In this document: positions 16,349 to 25,992 of the stretch, one piece after another
Layout: each line of letters opens with the position of its first letter
Numbering within the stretch: the first letter of the stretch is position 1
Source of the DNA: Flavobacterium anhuiense
Lineage (GTDB): Bacteria > Bacteroidota > Bacteroidia > Flavobacteriales > Flavobacteriaceae
Assembly (NCBI RefSeq): GCF_004151235.1
Contig: NZ_JUIV01000014.1
Span: forward strand, 1 to 64,000
Direction: 5' to 3'
Length of the DNA stretch: 64,000 nucleotides
Translations under genes and position numbers: made by a program
The notes under the pieces: model-generated
What the model saw: only the letters and a program-made list of their open reading frames with translations
Databases searched by the model: none
Told to the model about the DNA's origin: nothing

Positions 16349-17422
16349 ATGAATATTCCCTATAAACCTCTACTTCCCCAAACAGAACAGCCTATTGTAA
16401 TTATTGGAGCAAGCGGTATTGTAAAAGATGCGCATCTTCCTGCTTATGAAATGGCTGGTTTTAAAGTTTTTGGCATTACCAACAGAACAATTTCAAAAGC
16501 TTATGATTTGCAGAAAGAATTCAAAATAGATCATGTTTTTGAAACTATTGCAGATGCTGTAAAAAATGCGCCATCGAATGCTGTTTATGACATTACAGTT
16601 TTGCCCGATCAATACATTGAAATTCTGGAGCAATTACCTGACGGAGCTGCAGTTTTAATTCAGAAACCAATGGGAAATGATTTAGCCCAAGCACGCGAAA
16701 TAGTAGAAGTCTGTGAAAGAAAAAATTTAGTTGCCGCAATTAATTTCCAATTGCGTTTTGCTTCTTTTGTAAGCGCCGCAAGATATTTAATAGATCAGGG
16801 AATTATTGGCGAATTATACGATTTAGAATTCAAAGTAACTGTAAATACGCCTTGGGAACTGTTTCCTCTAATTAAGGAACATCCGAGGTTGGAAATTCTT
16901 TTCCATAGTGTTCATTATATTGACTGTATTCGATCTTTTCTGGGAAATCCGAAAAGCGTAATGGCGAAAACATTCAAGCATCCTCTTAAAAAAATATCAT
17001 CAAGCCGATCTACGATTATTTTGGATTATGGCGAAAATATCCATGTGGTAATCAATACAAATCACGATCATCATTTTGGTCCAAAGCATGAAGAAAGCTA
17101 TATTAAATGGGAAGGAACAAAGGGCGCTATTAAAGCAAAAATGGGATTATTGATGAATTATCCTGACGGTCTTCCGGACGTTTTTGAGTATGCGCTTCCA
17201 AAAAAAGATAATGAAAATGAATACGAATGGACAGAAGTAAAACTCGAAGGTTCATGGTTTCCTGAAGCTTTCATCGGAGCAATGTCTAATCTGATGCGTT
17301 ACAAAGAAGGTTCTGACCAAAACTTGTCTGCAAGCGTTCAAGATGTTTTAGGAACAATGAAGATTGTGGAAGCCTGTTACGTGAGCAGTAAAAACGGCGG
17401 AATTTCTTTTGATGAAGTGTAA
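16349..17422 (+). CDS. Gfo/Idh/MocA-family oxidoreductase
   Basis: Cytoplasmic NAD(P)-dependent dehydrogenase of 357 residues, unlike the other Gfo/Idh protein in detail. Nucleotide binding: IGASGIVKDAHLPAY near residues 19-33. The catalytic lysine lies in IQKPMGND near 111 (a QKP variant of EKP). HSVHYIDCIRSFLG near 191 is the usual active-site helix. It is followed by fucP 302 bp downstream on the same strand and is divergent from the zinc dehydrogenase, so it belongs to the same sugar-acid regulon. The exact reaction is not determinable; oxidation of a deoxy-sugar or its acid is likely. Confidence 0.85.
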   Translation: MNIPYKPLLPQTEQPIVIIGASGIVKDAHLPAYEMAGFKVFGITNRTISKAYDLQKEFKIDHVFETIADAVKNAPSNAVYDITVLPDQYIEILEQLPDGAAVLIQKPMGNDLAQAREIVEVCERKNLVAAINFQLRFASFVSAARYLIDQGIIGELYDLEFKVTVNTPWELFPLIKEHPRLEILFHSVHYIDCIRSFLGNPKSVMAKTFKHPLKKISSSRSTIILDYGENIHVVINTNHDHHFGPKHEESYIKWEGTKGAIKAKMGLLMNYPDGLPDVFEYALPKKDNENEYEWTEVKLEGSWFPEAFIGAMSNLMRYKEGSDQNLSASVQDVLGTMKIVEACYVSSKNGGISFDEV

Positions 17423-17724
17423 TTAAAACACTATATTTCAAAACTAAAAAACAAAATTTAAGTCTCTTCAAAAAAAGTGTTTTAGCTTTTATTTAAAAGA
17501 GCATCACCGATAAAAAAATAAAATTATGTATTTCAACCCAACTTCTTCGAAGATTATCCAATCGACGACAAACGACGTTTAAATACGCGATGACTTGCTG
17601 CTGCTAAGATATCGAGTTATTTAAAAACTTTGCGACTTATTGTCTTTGTTGCAAAAAAAACTTAGAATCTCAGTATCTCAGAACCTTACCACCTTTAAAA
17701 AATAAACTAAAAACTATCTAAACA
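17423..17724 (+). other. Non-coding gap upstream of fucP
   Basis: No convincing gene. An ATG at 17526 opens an 18-codon frame that is too short to credit. The right end (about 17655-17695) carries the extragenic word acttagaatctcagtatctc, which recurs in the inverted repeat at 39060-39221. The stretch may be a leader of fucP. Confidence 0.4.
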
Positions 17725-19029
17725 ATGCAAATTACAAACCAAGCCGGCGATCAACATGAAGTGCCAACCGAAGGCGGAAATCAAAAACAATATCTGCTTC
17801 CTTTTATTTTAGTTACATGCCTATTTTTTCTTTGGGGAATGGCCCATAATCTTGATTCCGTATTAATTCCTCACTTAAAGAAAGCGTGCGAATTAAATAA
17901 CCGTCAATCTACTTTAATTGATACTTCTGTATTTTTTGCTTATTTTATTATGGCGATTCCTGCGGGAATGCTTATCAAAAGGTTTGGATATAAAAATAGT
18001 ATCATAACTGGACTATTAGTTTTTGCTGTTGGAGCTTTTTTGTTCGTTCCTGCTGCGAATACCAGAACTTATGAATTGTTTTTATTTGCTCTTTTTGTAA
18101 TTGGCTGTGGTTTAACCATTTTAGAAACAAGTGCAAATCCGTACGCTGCGATTTTAGGACCAGCAGAATCTTCTTCCAAAAGATTGAATTTAGCGGCATC
18201 TTTTAACGGATTGGCCGCAATGGTTGCTCCTATTGTGGGTTCGTTATTTATTCTTTCAGGAACCAATCATACGCCAGAACAAATGGCTGCAATGCCTGAA
18301 GCCGAAAAAGCAGCTTATCTTTTAGGTGAGGCGGCTTCTGTAAAAATGCCATATATTGTATTGGGAAGCATCTTAGTTCTAGTTGCTGTTATCTTCTATT
18401 TTGTGCAATTGCCTTCAATGAAAGCTACTCATACAGAAGCTGAAATCAAGCCTGGATTTTTCTCAGTTTTAAAATTCAGACATTTAAGCTGGGGCGTTGT
18501 CGCTCAGTTTTTCTATGTTGGAGCTCAAGTTTGCATTACTAGTTTCTTTATTAGAATTGCACAGCAAGGAGCTGGCTTAGATGAAAAAACAGCTGGATAT
18601 TATTTAGGAGTTTACGGCTTCCTTTTTATGGCAGGACGTTTTATTGGAACATTCTTTTTAAAATTTGTAAAAGATTATGTTCTGCTTTCTATCTATTGCA
18701 TAATGAGTACATTGCTTTGTCTAGTGGCAATTTACGGTTCTGGAATTGCAGTAATTTATGCTCTTGGAGGAATCGGGTTCTTTATGTCAATTATGTTTCC
18801 AACGATTTTCTCTTTAGGAATTAAAGGCTTAAAATCGAATACTGGAACAGGTTCTTCTTGGTTAGTAATGTCAATTGTTGGCGGTGCTATTATTCCGTAC
18901 GGAATGGGAACTTTAATCGATATGAATCATGATGATATTCAGTCAGGATATATTATTCCTTTAGTTTGCTTTTTGATCATTCTTTCTTTTGGAGCTTTTG
19001 GGCATAAAGTGAAAGCGGTTTCTGAATAA
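17725..19029 (+). CDS. fucP: L-fucose:H+ symporter FucP (MFS)
   Basis: Inner-membrane proton-coupled permease of 434 residues with about 12 membrane segments. The first segment, TCLFFLWGMAHNLDSVLIPH, is diagnostic of the FHS family (FucP), as is GCGLTILETSANPYAAILGP near residue 130. Glu and Asn residues in these helices correspond to the sugar/proton site known in E. coli FucP. The family also includes glucose/galactose and N-acetylglucosamine permeases in Bacteroidota, so substrate is supported mainly by the adjacent lactonase and SDR. A strong terminator follows directly. Confidence 0.85.
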   Translation: MQITNQAGDQHEVPTEGGNQKQYLLPFILVTCLFFLWGMAHNLDSVLIPHLKKACELNNRQSTLIDTSVFFAYFIMAIPAGMLIKRFGYKNSIITGLLVFAVGAFLFVPAANTRTYELFLFALFVIGCGLTILETSANPYAAILGPAESSSKRLNLAASFNGLAAMVAPIVGSLFILSGTNHTPEQMAAMPEAEKAAYLLGEAASVKMPYIVLGSILVLVAVIFYFVQLPSMKATHTEAEIKPGFFSVLKFRHLSWGVVAQFFYVGAQVCITSFFIRIAQQGAGLDEKTAGYYLGVYGFLFMAGRFIGTFFLKFVKDYVLLSIYCIMSTLLCLVAIYGSGIAVIYALGGIGFFMSIMFPTIFSLGIKGLKSNTGTGSSWLVMSIVGGAIIPYGMGTLIDMNHDDIQSGYIIPLVCFLIILSFGAFGHKVKAVSE

Positions 19030-19050
19030 AACTCAAACACTATAAAATCA

Positions 19051-19076
19051 AAAACGCCTCCAATTGGAGGCGTTTT
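19051..19076. terminator. Bidirectional Rho-independent terminator
   Basis: aaaacgcctcc / ggaggcgtttt stem with an aatt loop and flanking A and T tracts, located between the convergent fucP gene and a small secreted-protein gene. Confidence 0.85.
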
Positions 19077-19092
19077 CTTTTAGTCATGTTTA

Positions 19093-19566
19093 TTAATGGT
19101 GTTTGCCATTACCGTGATCGTGGTTCTTGTCTGACTTATTTCCTTTGTTTCCTTTATCATTTCCGTAGTGGTTTCCGTTGTTGCCTTTCGGTTTTTCACC
19201 TCTGTTTTTCTGAGGTTTTCCGTGGTAACCTTTCGGATATTCCGCTCTGTGTTTTTTATGGTACTTATAAGGTGCATCTCCTCTATAATCGGTCAAAACC
19301 ACTTTATAACCTGAGTATAAATCATAATTTCTATATCTTGAAGGAAGTCTTCTTTCACGCATCCATTTTCCGCTGTTGTCGTAAATAAATACGCTTTGAT
19401 TTATATCATAATATACGTCAATGTCAGGCAAATAATAATATCTGCTATTATCATATCCTTGTGGTCCCCAATTTGGAGGGGTACCAATATTTACATTTAC
19501 TGAAACTTGCGCTTGAGTAAAAAATACACTCATAAAAAGCACAGAGGCAAATACTAACTTTTTCAT
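19093..19566 (-). CDS. Small secreted basic protein, unknown function
   Basis: A 157-residue protein with a clear 19-residue signal peptide (ends TQA before QVSVNVNIG). The middle is Tyr-rich (NSRYYYLPDIDVYYDINQS) and resembles short periplasmic proteins seen across flavobacteria. The tail after residue 105 is a low-complexity Lys/Gly/Asn/His tract (repeats of KGNK, HGNG) that is probably disordered and could bind anions or metals. It is monocistronic between two hairpin terminators. No enzymatic motif is visible and no function is proposed. Confidence 0.75.
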   Translation of the reverse strand: MKKLVFASVLFMSVFFTQAQVSVNVNIGTPPNWGPQGYDNSRYYYLPDIDVYYDINQSVFIYDNSGKWMRERRLPSRYRNYDLYSGYKVVLTDYRGDAPYKYHKKHRAEYPKGYHGKPQKNRGEKPKGNNGNHYGNDKGNKGNKSDKNHDHGNGKHH

Positions 19567-19770
19567 GTCTTTAGAATTTAAATGTTAATTTTAGTAGGTA
19601 TTAATCGAAATTGATGCCAGAATCTAATATTTAAGCATCCAGTATATAAATTTAGTAAACAAATCGACGAATAGCGGTTTTTAGTCGATGTATTTTATCT
19701 CTTTCTTATTCTGCTGGTCGATATAAAAAGATTAATAGCTGAAAAAAAGGTAGAAATATTGATGAAAAGA

Positions 19771-19796
19771 AAAACGCCTCATTTCTGAGGCGTTTT
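19771..19796 (-). terminator. Terminator of the efflux operon
   Basis: Stem aaaacgcctca / tgaggcgtttt with a short loop lies 176 bp past the stop of the outer-membrane efflux gene. The rest of this 405-bp gap shows no gene. Confidence 0.75.
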
Positions 19797-19971
19797 ATTG
19801 TCATGTTTTGTAGGGATTATACTGAACTAGTATGATCTATGTGGAACGGCTACTAACTCTCAATATCTTCATTTGAATGATTCAAAAGTAAAAACATTGC
19901 AACAATTTGAAACATATTTTAGACCAAAGACCTAATTGCAGCGGCAAACGTTTCATTTTAAGAAATAAAAC

Positions 19972-21378
19972 CTATCTCCACCCACCGCCTAAAGCTCTGT
20001 ACAGATTAATAACAGCTTGCAATTTTTGCAGATTATCGGCTACTCCACTTAACTGTGCGGCCAAAAGATTTTGTTGTGATGTTAATACATCTGTATAATT
20101 GGTTGCCGAACTATATTCTAACAGTTCTTGAGTAAAATCTACTGCTTTTTCTAAAGCTGCAATCTGTTTTGCTCTCGAATCTTCTTTCTCAACAGCCATT
20201 TCATACGAATACAACGCATTTGAAACTTCCTGACCTGCCACTAAAAGACTTTGTTGGAAATTATTGTAGGCTTGCAATTGTTGCGACTGAGCTGTTGTCA
20301 ATCTCATTTTATTAAGGCCATTATTGAATAACGGCTGTGTTAATCCTCCAATAATTGAATAAAATATCGAATGGCTGAAGAAATCGTTTAACTCTAAATT
20401 TGAAAATCCTGTGCTTGCCGTAAGTGTCAAACTTGGATAGAAATACGTTTTTGCCAAATTTGTCGACTCAAAAGCCACTCTGAAATTGAATTCCGCTTGA
20501 CGAACATCAGGACGATTATTTAATAGCTGGGCAGGCATTCCGATTGCAATTTTCTCAGGAATAATCTGTGTTCCTAAAACACCTCTATCAATTGGTCCAG
20601 GAGCTTGTCCTAGCAAAATATTTATTGCGTTTTCGGTTTCACGAATGTTTTGCTTCAAATCTGGAATTAAAACTTCAGCCGCATGCTGATTAGCCTCACT
20701 CTGAACAACAGCTGCTCCTGTTACGATTGCACCTTCTTTTAAAGCTTTAATCGTTTCTACATTTTCAATACGGGTTTTTAAAGTCTGTTCTGTAATTTCT
20801 AATTGCTTATCGTATGCTAAAAGCAAGAAATAATTATTTGCAATATCAGCAATCAATTGTGTCTGAACAGCCTGTTTTGCTGCATCAGAAGCTAAATATG
20901 TCGCTAAAGCAGCTCTTTTGGAACTGCTTAATTTTCCCCAAACATCAATTTCCCACGAAGTGCTTACGCCTAATTTATAAGTCGTTGTCAAAGTATTGAT
21001 GTTGATTCCTGCTGGAAAGTTCAACCCTGCCTGAGATTGTTTGTTATGGGTTACATTAGCATCTAATTGCAAACTTGGATAATAAGCCAATTTGCTCTGA
21101 CGCAGAGAAGCTCTTGCCTGAACAATATTCTCAATTGCATTTTTTAGATTCAGGTTCTGATCTAATCCTTTTTGAATTAAAGCATTCAGTTTTTCATCTT
21201 TAAAAACAGTATTCCAAGGCATATCTGCAATTGTCGTAGAATCGGTTTCAGACTGATCGCGATACAATTGATCTGTTTTTAATGTCGTGGGACGTTCGTA
21301 TTTCTTGGTAACAGAGCACGCACTAATAAGTGCGGCTGTCATTACCAGTAAAATATATTTATTTGAACTATTCGTCAT
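19972..21378 (-). CDS. Outer-membrane efflux lipoprotein (TolC/OprM/NodT family)
   Basis: Outer-membrane channel of a tripartite RND pump, 468 residues. The signal sequence ends in a lipobox (ALISAC, Cys 21), so the mature protein is lipidated. Two OEP repeats follow, with typical stretches LNALIQKGLDQNLNLKNAIE, GVSTSWEIDVWGKLSSSKRA near 160 and LLNNRPDVRQAEFNFRVAFE near 280. It is the last gene of a three-gene operon, 18 bp after the RND gene, and provides the exit duct. Confidence 0.93.
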   Translation of the reverse strand: MTNSSNKYILLVMTAALISACSVTKKYERPTTLKTDQLYRDQSETDSTTIADMPWNTVFKDEKLNALIQKGLDQNLNLKNAIENIVQARASLRQSKLAYYPSLQLDANVTHNKQSQAGLNFPAGININTLTTTYKLGVSTSWEIDVWGKLSSSKRAALATYLASDAAKQAVQTQLIADIANNYFLLLAYDKQLEITEQTLKTRIENVETIKALKEGAIVTGAAVVQSEANQHAAEVLIPDLKQNIRETENAINILLGQAPGPIDRGVLGTQIIPEKIAIGMPAQLLNNRPDVRQAEFNFRVAFESTNLAKTYFYPSLTLTASTGFSNLELNDFFSHSIFYSIIGGLTQPLFNNGLNKMRLTTAQSQQLQAYNNFQQSLLVAGQEVSNALYSYEMAVEKEDSRAKQIAALEKAVDFTQELLEYSSATNYTDVLTSQQNLLAAQLSGVADNLQKLQAVINLYRALGGGWR

Positions 21379-21396
21379 TTTCGTTGTAATTAAATT

Positions 21397-24300
21397 TTAC
21401 TCTTTGTGAGCTTCTATTAAATGAATTTCGTCTTCATCGTCATCGTCATCATCATAGCCATCTTTTGCCGGACCGCTTACTTTTTCTTGTAAAGTCTGGA
21501 AAATGATAAACAGAACCGGAATAACAAATACTCCTAAAATTGTTCCGATTAACATACCTCCAACGGCTCCTGTACCAATCGATCTATTTCCTACAGCTCC
21601 CGCTCCAGAAGCAAACATTAATGGAACCAATCCTAAAATAAAGGCAAACGAAGTCATCAAAATTGGACGTAAACGTGCTACTGCTCCATCAATTGCTGCT
21701 TGCACAATCGGAAGTCCTTTTCTTCTTCTGTCCAAAGCAAATTCGACAATCAAAATACCATTCTTCGCAAGAAGTCCGATCAGCATGATTAAGGAAATCT
21801 GCAGGTAAATATTACTATTCAATTTGAAAATAATTGAGAACAGATACGCTCCAGCTAATCCAAACGGAATTGAGAATAATACCGCAAAAGGCAGAATGTA
21901 ACTCTCATATTGTGCACTTAAAAGGAAGTAAACGAATACCAAACATAAAATGAAAATGAAAATCGTTTCACCACCCGACGCTAATTCCTCACGTGTTAAT
22001 CCAGAAAATTCATAACCATAACCTGCAGGAAGATTTTCTGCAGCCACTTCTTGAATTGCCTTAATGGCATCTCCAGAACTGTAACCAGGTTTTGGTGCTC
22101 CTGTAATCGAAATTGAGGTAAATAAGTTAAATCTCGAAATCGATTCTGGTCCAAAAACTCTTGTCATTTTTACAAACTCTGTAATTGGTGCCATATTTCC
22201 TGCACTATTTCGAACGAAAATCTTATTCAATCCTTCCGTATTCGTTCTAAATTCTGGAGCTGCTTGAACCATTACACGGTATTGTTTCCCGAATTTATTG
22301 AAATTTGAAGCGTATAATCCACCATAATATCCTTGCATGGTTGACAGAATCGTATTTACCGAAACTCCTGCATCTTTCGCTTTCGCTAAATTAATATCCA
22401 TCATATACTGAGGGAAACCAGGGTTGAATGGCGTTGTCGCATATTGAATTTCTGGACGTTCAGATAATTTTGTTAAGAATTCGTTATTCACTTTATAGAA
22501 TTCAGCTGTTGTATGTCCACCTTTATCCTGTAATTGGAATTCAAATCCACCACTTTGTCCAAAACCTTGAATAGTTGGAGGCGAAATGAAGAAAATATTA
22601 GCTTCACGAATACCGCTTGTTTTAGCAAAAAGCTGTCCGATTACATCATCAACACTAAGATCACGCTGATCCCATGGATACAGTTTTACAATAACCATAC
22701 TGTAAGCACTACCTGCTCCAGCAGTAAAGTTTTGTCCGACAATACGAAGCGTATTTTTAACTCCCGGAATGGTTTTCGCAATACTATCTACTCTTTTAGC
22801 AATAATATCAGAACGCTCCATTGAAGCTGATGGCGGTAAACTAATGTTAGCAAATACAGTTCCTTGATCTTCTGAAGGCACGAAAGCAGATGGCGTTGTT
22901 TTCATCATATAAACCAATGCCACACCAGCAATTAAAATTGAAGCTAATGCAATCCATTTTTTTGCAGAAAGAAAACTCACCGAACGTTTATATCTTGCCG
23001 TAACATTATCAAATGCAACGTTAAATGAAGTATAAAAACGCTGTAAATAACTTTTATGTTTATGATCGTCAGCATGTGGTTTCAATAAAAGTGCACATAA
23101 AGCCGGACTCAAAGTCAAGGCGTTTACTGCAGAAAGAATAATCGCCACAGCCAGTGTAATACCAAACTGTTTGTAGAAAACTCCTGTAGATCCTGTAATA
23201 AAGGTTACGGGAATAAATACCGCAGCCATTACCAATGTAATCGAAATAATCGCTCCCGAAATTTCGTCCATTGCGTGAATAGTCGCTTTTTTAGCCGATT
23301 TATATCCGTGATCCAGTTTAGCGTGTACGGCCTCGACGACGACAATTGCATCATCGACCACAATACCAATGGCGAGCACCATCGCAAAAAGCGTCAATAA
23401 GTTAATCGTGAATCCGAATAAATTTAGGAAGAAAAACGTACCTACAATCGCAACCGGAACTGCAATCGCTGGAATTAATGTCGATCTAAAATCTTGAAGG
23501 AAAATAAATACTACGATAAAAACCAATATAAAAGCTTCAACCAAAGTATGAATTACTTTTTCGATAGAAGCATCCAAGTTCTCGTTAACGTCCACCATAA
23601 TGGTGTATTTCATTCCTTTTGGAAAACTTTTAGCCGCTTCTTCAATCAGCTTTTTAGAATTGATGATTACGTCACGCGCATTTGATCCAGGAGTCTGGCT
23701 AATTGCCATCGCTGCCGATTCTACACCGTTTGTTTTGATAGTTGAAGAATAACTTAAAGATCCTAACTCTACTTTAGCTACATCTTTAAGTCTTAGCATT
23801 TGTCCGTTTCCAACCGATTTTATAACAATATTCTCAAATTCCTGAGCGCTTGTTAAACGTCCTTTGTATTTAATTACATATTGAAAAGCCTGATTTCCGT
23901 TTTCACCAAATTTACCTGGCGCTGCCTCGATGTTCTGCTCTGCCAAAGCTGCCGAAATATCACTCGGAATCAGTTTATACTGCTGCATTATATCTGGTTT
24001 CAGCCAGATTCTCATAGAGTAATCTTTTGCACCAAAAACCGTTACATCTCCTACTCCAACTACACGCTGGATTTGCGGTACAAGGTTAATTTTTGCATAG
24101 TTTTGAAGAAACGTCTGATCGTATGCTTTATCATCACTGTATAAAGAGAAAATCAATAAGTTACTACTCTGGCTTTTAGTTACCGTAACCCCAGCCTGAG
24201 TTACCTCTACTGGCAATAAACTTGTTGCTCTAGAAACCCTGTTCTGAACGTTTACCGCTGCTAAGTCAGGATTTGTACCTACTTTAAAGAAAACCTTGAT

Positions 24301-24567
24301 TGAAGCGTTACCATCATTTGTTGCTGTAGAAGTCATGTAAGTCATGTTTTCTACACCATTAATCTGCTCTTCCAGCGGAATCACGATACTTTTCAGTACC
24401 ACATCGGCATTGGCTCCAGTATAACTTGCCGCAACGTTTACAGTTGGCGGTGCAATATCGGGATATTGAGAAATCGGTAACTCAATTAGGCCTAAAACAC
24501 CTAAAATGACGATAATAACAGATATTACCGTTGAGAGTACGGGTCTTTGTATAAATCTTTTAAACAT
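21397..24567 (-). CDS. RND efflux transporter, HAE1 (AcrB-like) subunit
   Basis: Inner-membrane, proton-driven multidrug pump of 1056 residues, the normal size for the family. It starts MFKRFIQRPVLSTVISVIIV as AcrB homologues do; the proton-relay Asp pair is in GIVVDDAIVVVEAVHAKLDH near residues 401-408; LLAKNGILIVEFA and MTSFAFILGLVPLM mark the second half. The C-terminus has a run of nine acidic residues in a row (D and E), which is not typical of AcrB. It is flanked 5 bp upstream by the adaptor and downstream by the outer-membrane channel. Confidence 0.96.
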   Translation of the reverse strand: MFKRFIQRPVLSTVISVIIVILGVLGLIELPISQYPDIAPPTVNVAASYTGANADVVLKSIVIPLEEQINGVENMTYMTSTATNDGNASIKVFFKVGTNPDLAAVNVQNRVSRATSLLPVEVTQAGVTVTKSQSSNLLIFSLYSDDKAYDQTFLQNYAKINLVPQIQRVVGVGDVTVFGAKDYSMRIWLKPDIMQQYKLIPSDISAALAEQNIEAAPGKFGENGNQAFQYVIKYKGRLTSAQEFENIVIKSVGNGQMLRLKDVAKVELGSLSYSSTIKTNGVESAAMAISQTPGSNARDVIINSKKLIEEAAKSFPKGMKYTIMVDVNENLDASIEKVIHTLVEAFILVFIVVFIFLQDFRSTLIPAIAVPVAIVGTFFFLNLFGFTINLLTLFAMVLAIGIVVDDAIVVVEAVHAKLDHGYKSAKKATIHAMDEISGAIISITLVMAAVFIPVTFITGSTGVFYKQFGITLAVAIILSAVNALTLSPALCALLLKPHADDHKHKSYLQRFYTSFNVAFDNVTARYKRSVSFLSAKKWIALASILIAGVALVYMMKTTPSAFVPSEDQGTVFANISLPPSASMERSDIIAKRVDSIAKTIPGVKNTLRIVGQNFTAGAGSAYSMVIVKLYPWDQRDLSVDDVIGQLFAKTSGIREANIFFISPPTIQGFGQSGGFEFQLQDKGGHTTAEFYKVNNEFLTKLSERPEIQYATTPFNPGFPQYMMDINLAKAKDAGVSVNTILSTMQGYYGGLYASNFNKFGKQYRVMVQAAPEFRTNTEGLNKIFVRNSAGNMAPITEFVKMTRVFGPESISRFNLFTSISITGAPKPGYSSGDAIKAIQEVAAENLPAGYGYEFSGLTREELASGGETIFIFILCLVFVYFLLSAQYESYILPFAVLFSIPFGLAGAYLFSIIFKLNSNIYLQISLIMLIGLLAKNGILIVEFALDRRRKGLPIVQAAIDGAVARLRPILMTSFAFILGLVPLMFASGAGAVGNRSIGTGAVGGMLIGTILGVFVIPVLFIIFQTLQEKVSGPAKDGYDDDDDDEDEIHLIEAHKE

Positions 24568-24572
24568 TTCTT

Positions 24573-25727
24573 TTATTTTAAATCGGCGTAAACTGTTTCC
24601 GGACTTTGTTTTTGGGCTTTAATTTCAGTTCCTTCTTTTAGAGAAGCTACCCCTTCTAATACGATTTGGTCACCTGCTTGCAAACCGCTTGTTACCACGT
24701 AATAATTTCCAGCTGTATTTTCAAGTACAGTGATATTGGCATTTTTTGTTTTACCATCTTTTCCTAAAACTACTGCGAACATTTTATCCTGAAGTTCAAA
24801 CGTTGCGCTTTGCGGAATAATAATGCCGTCTTTTACTTCTTTTGGAATTCTAACCGTTGTGCTGCTTCCGCTTCTGATAATTCCTTTTGGATTTGGAAAA
24901 CGCGCTCTAACGTTTACAGTTCCTGTTTCTGTATTGATTAATCCGTTTACGGTTTCAATATTTCCTTTTTGGTCATAAGTTGAACCATCTGAAAGCAATA
25001 AAGAAACTGCTGGCATGCTTTTCAGTTTTTGGTTTAATGAAGCGCCTGCATCCTTTGTGAAATTCAGTAAAGTTTTCTCATTCATTGCAAAATAAGCGTA
25101 CACATTTCCAATACTTGAAACTGTTGTTAAAGGTTCTGCAGTATTAGAACTTACCAAACTACCTAAACGAAACGGAATTGAACCTACAACTCCATTTACT
25201 GGACTGGTAACGGTAGTATATCCTAAATTAACTTTAGCATTTACTAAAGCTGCATTGGCCTGAGCTAAAGATGCTACAGCAGATTCATATGTATATTGAG
25301 CAGATTCTAAATCATATTTACTGATAATTCCTTTTTCGACCAAAGGTCTTACTTTGTTAACAGCCAATTTAGCAGAGCTTACATCTGCCTGAGCGCTTTT
25401 AATGCTTGCGGCAGCTGTACGAACTTGCTGTTCATATTCTGGAGCACTGATTTTAAATAATGGCTGTCCAGCTTTTACTACAGCTCCTTCATCAACAAAA
25501 ATTTTGTCTATGTAGCCTTCTACCCTTGGGCGGATTTCTATGTTTTGCTGTCCTTGAATACTAGCAGGAAAATCGCTGTTTAATGTAGCTGATTCTGGCT
25601 GTAAAATCACAGTCTTATATTCTTTAATCTGCGGTGCACCTCCGGCCTGAGCCGATTTATCATTTTTACCGCAAGAAGCGATAATAAGTGATGCTGCAAG
25701 GATGCTTAAAAATGATGGCTTATTCAT
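24573..25727 (-). CDS. RND efflux periplasmic adaptor lipoprotein (MFP)
   Basis: Adaptor of 384 residues joining the RND pump to the outer-membrane channel. Signal sequence with lipobox (LIIASC, Cys 19). The lipoyl-like half motifs are GYIDKIFVDEGAVVKAGQPL near 70 and TTVTSPVNGVVGSIPFRLGS near 165, separated by an alpha-helical hairpin rich in Ala, Lys and Gln; beta-barrel and membrane-proximal domains follow. It is the first gene of the operon and divergent from a LytS/LytTR pair that may control it. Confidence 0.95.
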   Translation of the reverse strand: MNKPSFLSILAASLIIASCGKNDKSAQAGGAPQIKEYKTVILQPESATLNSDFPASIQGQQNIEIRPRVEGYIDKIFVDEGAVVKAGQPLFKISAPEYEQQVRTAAASIKSAQADVSSAKLAVNKVRPLVEKGIISKYDLESAQYTYESAVASLAQANAALVNAKVNLGYTTVTSPVNGVVGSIPFRLGSLVSSNTAEPLTTVSSIGNVYAYFAMNEKTLLNFTKDAGASLNQKLKSMPAVSLLLSDGSTYDQKGNIETVNGLINTETGTVNVRARFPNPKGIIRSGSSTTVRIPKEVKDGIIIPQSATFELQDKMFAVVLGKDGKTKNANITVLENTAGNYYVVTSGLQAGDQIVLEGVASLKEGTEIKAQKQSPETVYADLK

Positions 25728-25992
25728 TGTAAAAAATGTGTAATTATCGATTATATGCCAACAAAAGAAATAAAATATAACACACGAAATTTTTCAAATA
25801 GACGAAGAGCAAATAACAATCGATAAAGGCAAGATGAGAACCGATGGATTTTTTTTAAATATTAAACAAGTGTTTAATTTTTATCTTATCGGCTCTAAAA
25901 TGCTTTTTAGAGACTCTGATTCGGGGTTTGGCGATTGCTAAAAAATTGTATTCAAATAAAATGTAATATTGTCCAAATAAACCAACAAATTA

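Noticed and set aside
17526..17582. 18-codon ORF before fucP
   Set aside because: Too short, with no promoter or conserved-looking sequence; could be a leader peptide but nothing supports it.
25739..25756. Possible third copy of the tgtaatcgattaca operator before the efflux operon
   Set aside because: tgtaattatcgattatat has an extra two bases that break the palindrome spacing, and the gene context is unrelated.
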